Shown here: positions 60,222-64,000 of the stretch, in pieces | How positions within the stretch are numbered: the first letter of the stretch is position 1 | Layout: each line of letters starts with the position of its first letter | NCBI GenBank assembly: GCA_028641055.1 | Contig: CM054063.1 | Coordinates: 173,462,697 to 173,526,696 of the forward strand | Direction: 5' to 3' | DNA from: Alopecurus myosuroides | Taxonomy: Eukaryota > Streptophyta > Magnoliopsida > Poales > Poaceae | Length of the DNA stretch: 64,000 nucleotides | Notes under the pieces: model-generated | What the model was told of the DNA's origin: nothing | The model's database searches: none | What the model saw: the letters and a program-made list of their open reading frames with translations, nothing else | Translations under genes and position numbers: made by a program

Positions 60222-61112
60222 TGTCGGACCCATGGATACCAGGGTATCTCGGGCCGTTTGCTGTGGCCCAGCCCAACATGCGCGCTGGAAGCATTTTCAA
60301 GCTGTCTCGCGAAGCAACCGCCCTCGTGAGGGTTGCGCCTCCTTAGGAGATGCTTTGATAAGGGACTTGCCTCATCAGAGGCGTCCGGCCTCTCTTCTCT
60401 GGAGAGCAGCTCTACACCGAGCCCTTCGCTTCTCTCTAGAGATTCTTTCCCTTACGAGGGGACAGCCCATGTGAGGGTGACGCCCGCGTCTCTGCACGGT
60501 GACGATGGCGCCGTAGAGTGACAAAGCTGCTTTAGCCACAATTGTCGTTGTCGTGTATAAAGTGCAAGATGCAGCTGTGCGCGCCAAAGCCCCCTCCAAG
60601 GCATTCCTCTTTGGTGCAAGGAGACCGGTCCGACACTACAAGATGAAGGAAACATCATCCCGAGTCCCCACGACTCTGCCACGAATGGTGGTGCCGTCCC
60701 TGACGACCAGGACCGACAGAAGCGGCAGAGTACTATATGTCCACCCCTTGGCATCTTGTGGTGACCCTTTCCCGCTAAATGAGCGGTAAGGAGGCCCAAA
60801 CGCAGGTACATAAGGAGCCCTCTAGACTCTATAGAAGGGGATGACGGAGAAGACACACCTCGAACCCCCTAGTCTGAACCGAGCATGGGATCACACCTTG
60901 TATTGTATCCAATGCAGTGAATCCATCAGACAAGCATGAGTGGGGTTTTACACCGCAAGGTGGCCTGGACCTGGGTAAACTCCCCGTGTTGCCATTGTTG
61001 CCCGTTTTGAGCTTTCCTCTCGAGGCCTCGTGAGGTGTGGAACGAGCATGGTTAGCCCCCAGTGTTCGAACCTATTGAGAGCTCCTCTCTTTGACAGAAT
61101 GCCTCTTCGACA
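60222..61112 (+). repeat. 5' LTR of element E (891 bp)
   Basis: Starts TGTCGGACCC, ends CTCTTCGACA. TATA-like GTATAAAG at 60555-60562. Confidence 0.75.
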
Positions 61113-61114
61113 TT

Positions 61115-61131
61115 TGGCACGCCAGGTAGGG
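61115..61131 (+). other. Primer-binding site of element E
   Basis: TGGCACGCCAGGTAGGG two bases after the LTR, a variant of the TGGCGCGCCAGGTAGGG type common in Tat-lineage elements. Confidence 0.6.
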
Positions 61132-62160
61132 GGGCTAAGGCGCTCCTTCACATCCTCGTCGCCATGGTCGCTTCTTGCATTGAGCGCTCCGTCCACAGGG
61201 ACCGATCCTATAAGAGGGCATCCCTTGGTGGCCCCGGCTCCAGCCTCTCCAGCAGCAGACCTCTTTGCTCCCGCTCCCCCGTGTTGTACCGCGGATGTGA
61301 CACGACCCCAGTTAGTGTTTCCTCCGCAAACCCGACCCAGTTCCTGCAGTCTCATGCGCAAGTGACGCTCGCCCTATGGCCATCGGCCATACCCGCGCAC
61401 GGTCGATGGTGCTTGCAGGAAGCACTGACAGGAGCACGGGAGCCCCAACTCGTGATTCTTGGTTGGACCCCACCATCGAGCTCACCTGGGATGCGGGAGC
61501 TGAGTCTATGACTCCTAGTGTGTCATCCACCACCCGAGAGCTCACCCGCTCCACCACTGAGGCCATGCCCATGGTCACCACCACAGAGTCTCGCGCGTGT
61601 GAGACTCCACTCCATGGAACGGATGACGCGTTCTTGCGCCTCCTTCGGAGCAGCGCCCGCGTAAGCCCGGAGCAACCCAGCTACCGTGAGAAGACACGCG
61701 TTCTCTCAAGATCTTTGGGAGGCAAGGTGTACTTCCATGTTTCGTCCTCTCCTCCCACCTCGCTGCAGCAGCGACATTCCCCCTTCGGCTTCCTGCGAAG
61801 GTACGAGGCAAGCTTCCTGGCCGCCAGGGAGCACGACAGGTGCCTCATGAGGTACTTCCCCTGGCGCTTCGGGGCGCACCCTTCGCATGGTTGCTAAACC
61901 TCCCACATAGCTTTGTGAGCATGTGGGAAGCCCTAGGAACGATGTTCTTCTGCCGCTTCTGACACTACGACCGCTTCCTCCATGACGAGCCCAGGGGCCG
62001 CTCGGTCCAGGGGGAAACGACAGCGGCAAACCTCCAGGAGAGGACGACTCTACCACATTGATTCGCCACATGACATGCATCCTGGGTGGCTCGCTGGCTC
62101 CACTCTTCAGCCGCCACCTCAAGAGAACCTCACAGGAGGTCAACACCGTCCGTCATAGAG
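61132..62160 (+). pseudogene. Degenerate leader/gag region of element E
   Basis: An open stretch at 61376-61897 (173 aa, Ser/Thr/Arg-rich) is the best candidate for a gag remnant, but no capsid or zinc-knuckle motif is clear. The region is much shorter than a normal Tat gag, so part is probably deleted. Confidence 0.4.
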
Positions 62161-62844
62161 ACGGGGCACCTCCGCAGCCCCTCAAGTGGTCCCAACAGGA
62201 GATCTCTTTTGACATCACCGACCACCCCAGGTCGACCGGCTCCGTGGGCGCCATACCTCTGGTCTGCACCCCCACGAGCAACAACGTCGCCGTCTCCATA
62301 ACGCTCGTGGACGATGGCGCATGCCTCAACGTGACCTTGCTCGAGACCTTCGAAAAGCTACGGGTACCCCGCGAGCGTCTGATGGCCACAATGTTGTTCG
62401 CTGGTGCCACCAGTGGCACCACGGTCCCCTTGGGACGGGTGCGCCTCACCATCACTCGGCACACGCCAGAACTACCGCACCAAAAACATCGACTTCGACG
62501 TTGCGCATATCAGGCTCCCCTACAATGCCATCCTTGGCTAGTCCGCGCTAGCCAAGTTCATGGCCGTCATGCATCATGCGTACAACCTCGTCAAGATTCC
62601 AGGGAGCAGTGGAGCTCTCACTATCCACGACAACGTCAAGGATGCGGTGCGCTACATGGAGGATGCCTACAAGGAGTCTGCGGCATCACACCCCATCGAT
62701 GAGGACAGCATCGACTACCTCGTCGAGCCTCCGAAGAAGAAGCAGTTGTTCTCTAAAGAGAGATTAGCCACAAAGAAGGTCTCCATGAACCCCGACGGCA
62801 CGGGGGCTACCCTCACCATTGGATCCGGGTTGCCTCTCAAATAG
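62161..62844 (+). pseudogene. Protease region of element E, frameshifted
   Basis: Recognisable pieces: LKWSQQEISFDITDHP, VDDGACLNV at the aspartic-protease site (normally with Gly or Thr in place of the second Asp), LFAGATSGTTVPLGRV, then after a frameshift near 62465 an inner IRLPYNAILG, a stop, and ALAKFMAVMHHAYN. The stop TAA/TAG at 62842-62844 ends this part. Confidence 0.7.
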
Positions 62845-62883
62845 GAAATCACGCTTGTCTTCTTCCTTCGGGAAAACACTGAC

Positions 62884-63900
62884 ATGTTCGCAAGAACAGT
62901 GTCAGACATGCCCGATGTACCAAGGGAGGTGATCGAGCACCACTTAGCCGTGTGCCCAGGCGTGCGCCCCGTCAAGCAGAAAGCACAGTGCCATGGTCCC
63001 GAGAAGCAAGACTTCATCGTCCGCGAGGTGGAGAAGTTGCTGGATGCGAAGATCATCCATGAGGTCATTCACACCGAATGGATCTCCAACCCCGTCATGG
63101 TGTCCAAGCACACCGGTGGGGGACGGTTGTGCGTCGACTTCACGGACCTCAACATGCCATGCCCCAAGGATCCATACCCCCTCCCAAGGATCAACCAGAT
63201 AGTGGACTCCACCGCCGGGTGTGACCTCCTCTGCTTTCTGGATGCCTTCTCGGGGTATCACCAGATCAATATGGCCAAGGAAGACGAAGAGAAGACCGCG
63301 TTCATGACAGCATGCAGCGTGTTCTGTTACGTGTGCATGCCCTTCGGCCTGAAGAATGCTGGCGCAACCTTCCAGAGGATGATGCACATCGCCTTGGGAG
63401 CCCAGGTAGGGAAAAATGTCGAAGCCTATGTCGATGGCATCGTCGTCAAAACCCGCGAGGAGCGCACGCTCATCAACGATCTCGAAGAGACTTTCTAGAA
63501 TCTCCGCAAGGTCAACATCATGCTCAACCTCGACAAGTGAGTCTTTGGAGTCATGGAAGGGAATCTACTTGGCTTCCTGATGTCTCACCGTGGCATCGAG
63601 GCCAACCCCGACAAGATTCGAGCCATCAAAGAAATGCAACCTCCGCGGCGGCTCACAGACATGCAGCGTCTCGCGGCATGCGTAGCGGTGCTGGGGTGTT
63701 TCATATTCAAGGTTCGGCGACAAGACTCTGCCATTCTTTGACCTCTTGAAGCAAACGGGCCCCTTCAAGTGGACCCCCGAGGCGGCAACTGCATTTGAGG
63801 AGCTCAAGAGGTACCTGGCAAGCCCGCCCATCTTGGTCGCTCCGCGACCTCGTAAGCCGATGCGCCTCTATCTTGCGGCCACTCCTTAGATAGTTAGTGT
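62884..63900 (+). pseudogene. Reverse transcriptase of element E, catalytic site mutated
   Basis: RT motifs LCVDFTDLNMPCPKD, FLDAFSGYHQINM and MPFGLKNAGATFQRM are clear. The catalytic box reads YVDG instead of YVDD (residues coded at 63427-63438), which removes an essential aspartate. Stops at 63496-63498 and 63538-63540 and a frameshift near 63695 also disable it. Typical Tat-lineage sequence, closer to element C than to A or B. Confidence 0.85.
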
Positions 63901-64000
63901 TGCTCTCGTCGCGGAAATGACAACTGAAAATAAAAGTGCGTCCCTGTCCGGCAAGGAGCCCACGCCCGCCTCTCCCCAAGAGAACACGCTGCACATCAAG

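Larger units (their letters stand above)
60222..64000 (+). mobile_element. Element E: old Tat-like gypsy retrotransposon, 5' part, runs off window
   Basis: 5' LTR, PBS, degenerate gag/protease and reverse transcriptase in order on the plus strand. Many stops and frameshifts indicate an old copy. The 5 bases before it are ACTAT, the predicted target duplication to look for beyond the window. Confidence 0.85.

Overview
This is a plant nuclear window, almost certainly from a large-genome pooid/Triticeae-type grass (wheat, barley, rye or a relative). The evidence is intron-rich genes of cereal type, Stowaway MITEs with CTCCCTCCGT ends, GC-rich 5' gene ends, and nested multi-kilobase Ty3/gypsy and copia LTR retrotransposons that fill about three quarters of the sequence. 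Species cannot be fixed from the sequence alone.

Three host genes are visible. (1) Positions 60-3481, plus strand: the last ten exons (331 aa) of an Argonaute of the AGO4/AGO6 clade, covering MID end and PIWI, with two Stowaway MITEs in its introns. (2) Positions 5945-11980, plus strand: a complete 10-exon, 288-aa atypical short-chain dehydrogenase/epimerase-like NAD(P)-binding protein with a probable mitochondrial presequence. (3) Positions 29194-33029, minus strand: a complete 16-exon, 492-aa HI0933/YhiN-type FAD flavoprotein with a probable organelle transit peptide. All exon phases were checked and close in frame.

Between genes 2 and 3 lies element A (12970-28001), a young, apparently intact Tekay/Del-type chromovirus with 4.6-kb LTRs and TSD TTTGG, inserted into a small non-autonomous hAT element. 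Downstream of gene 3 is a three-level nest on the minus strand. A copia-like element D (from 34051) is interrupted by a Tat-lineage gypsy element C (34223-56701, TSD CCTGT). C is itself interrupted by element B (39742-54295, TSD TGCCC), a second family related to A. After D, an old Tat-like gypsy element E starts at 60222 and runs off the window.

The most interesting biology is in A and B. Both carry, between primer-binding site and gag, a 271-aa accessory ORF of identical length (about 80% identical by eye). Its N-terminal third has the layout of a double-stranded-RNA-binding domain, and in B it is still open although gag-pol has four in-frame stops. Their very long LTRs also share two short exon-like blocks with splice signals, compatible phase and in-frame length differences. 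These encode an acidic peptide ending in AADE or ATDE and a stop. A conserved hairpin lies upstream of the first block, and a tRNA-like B-box motif is also shared. I know of no description of this combined arrangement.
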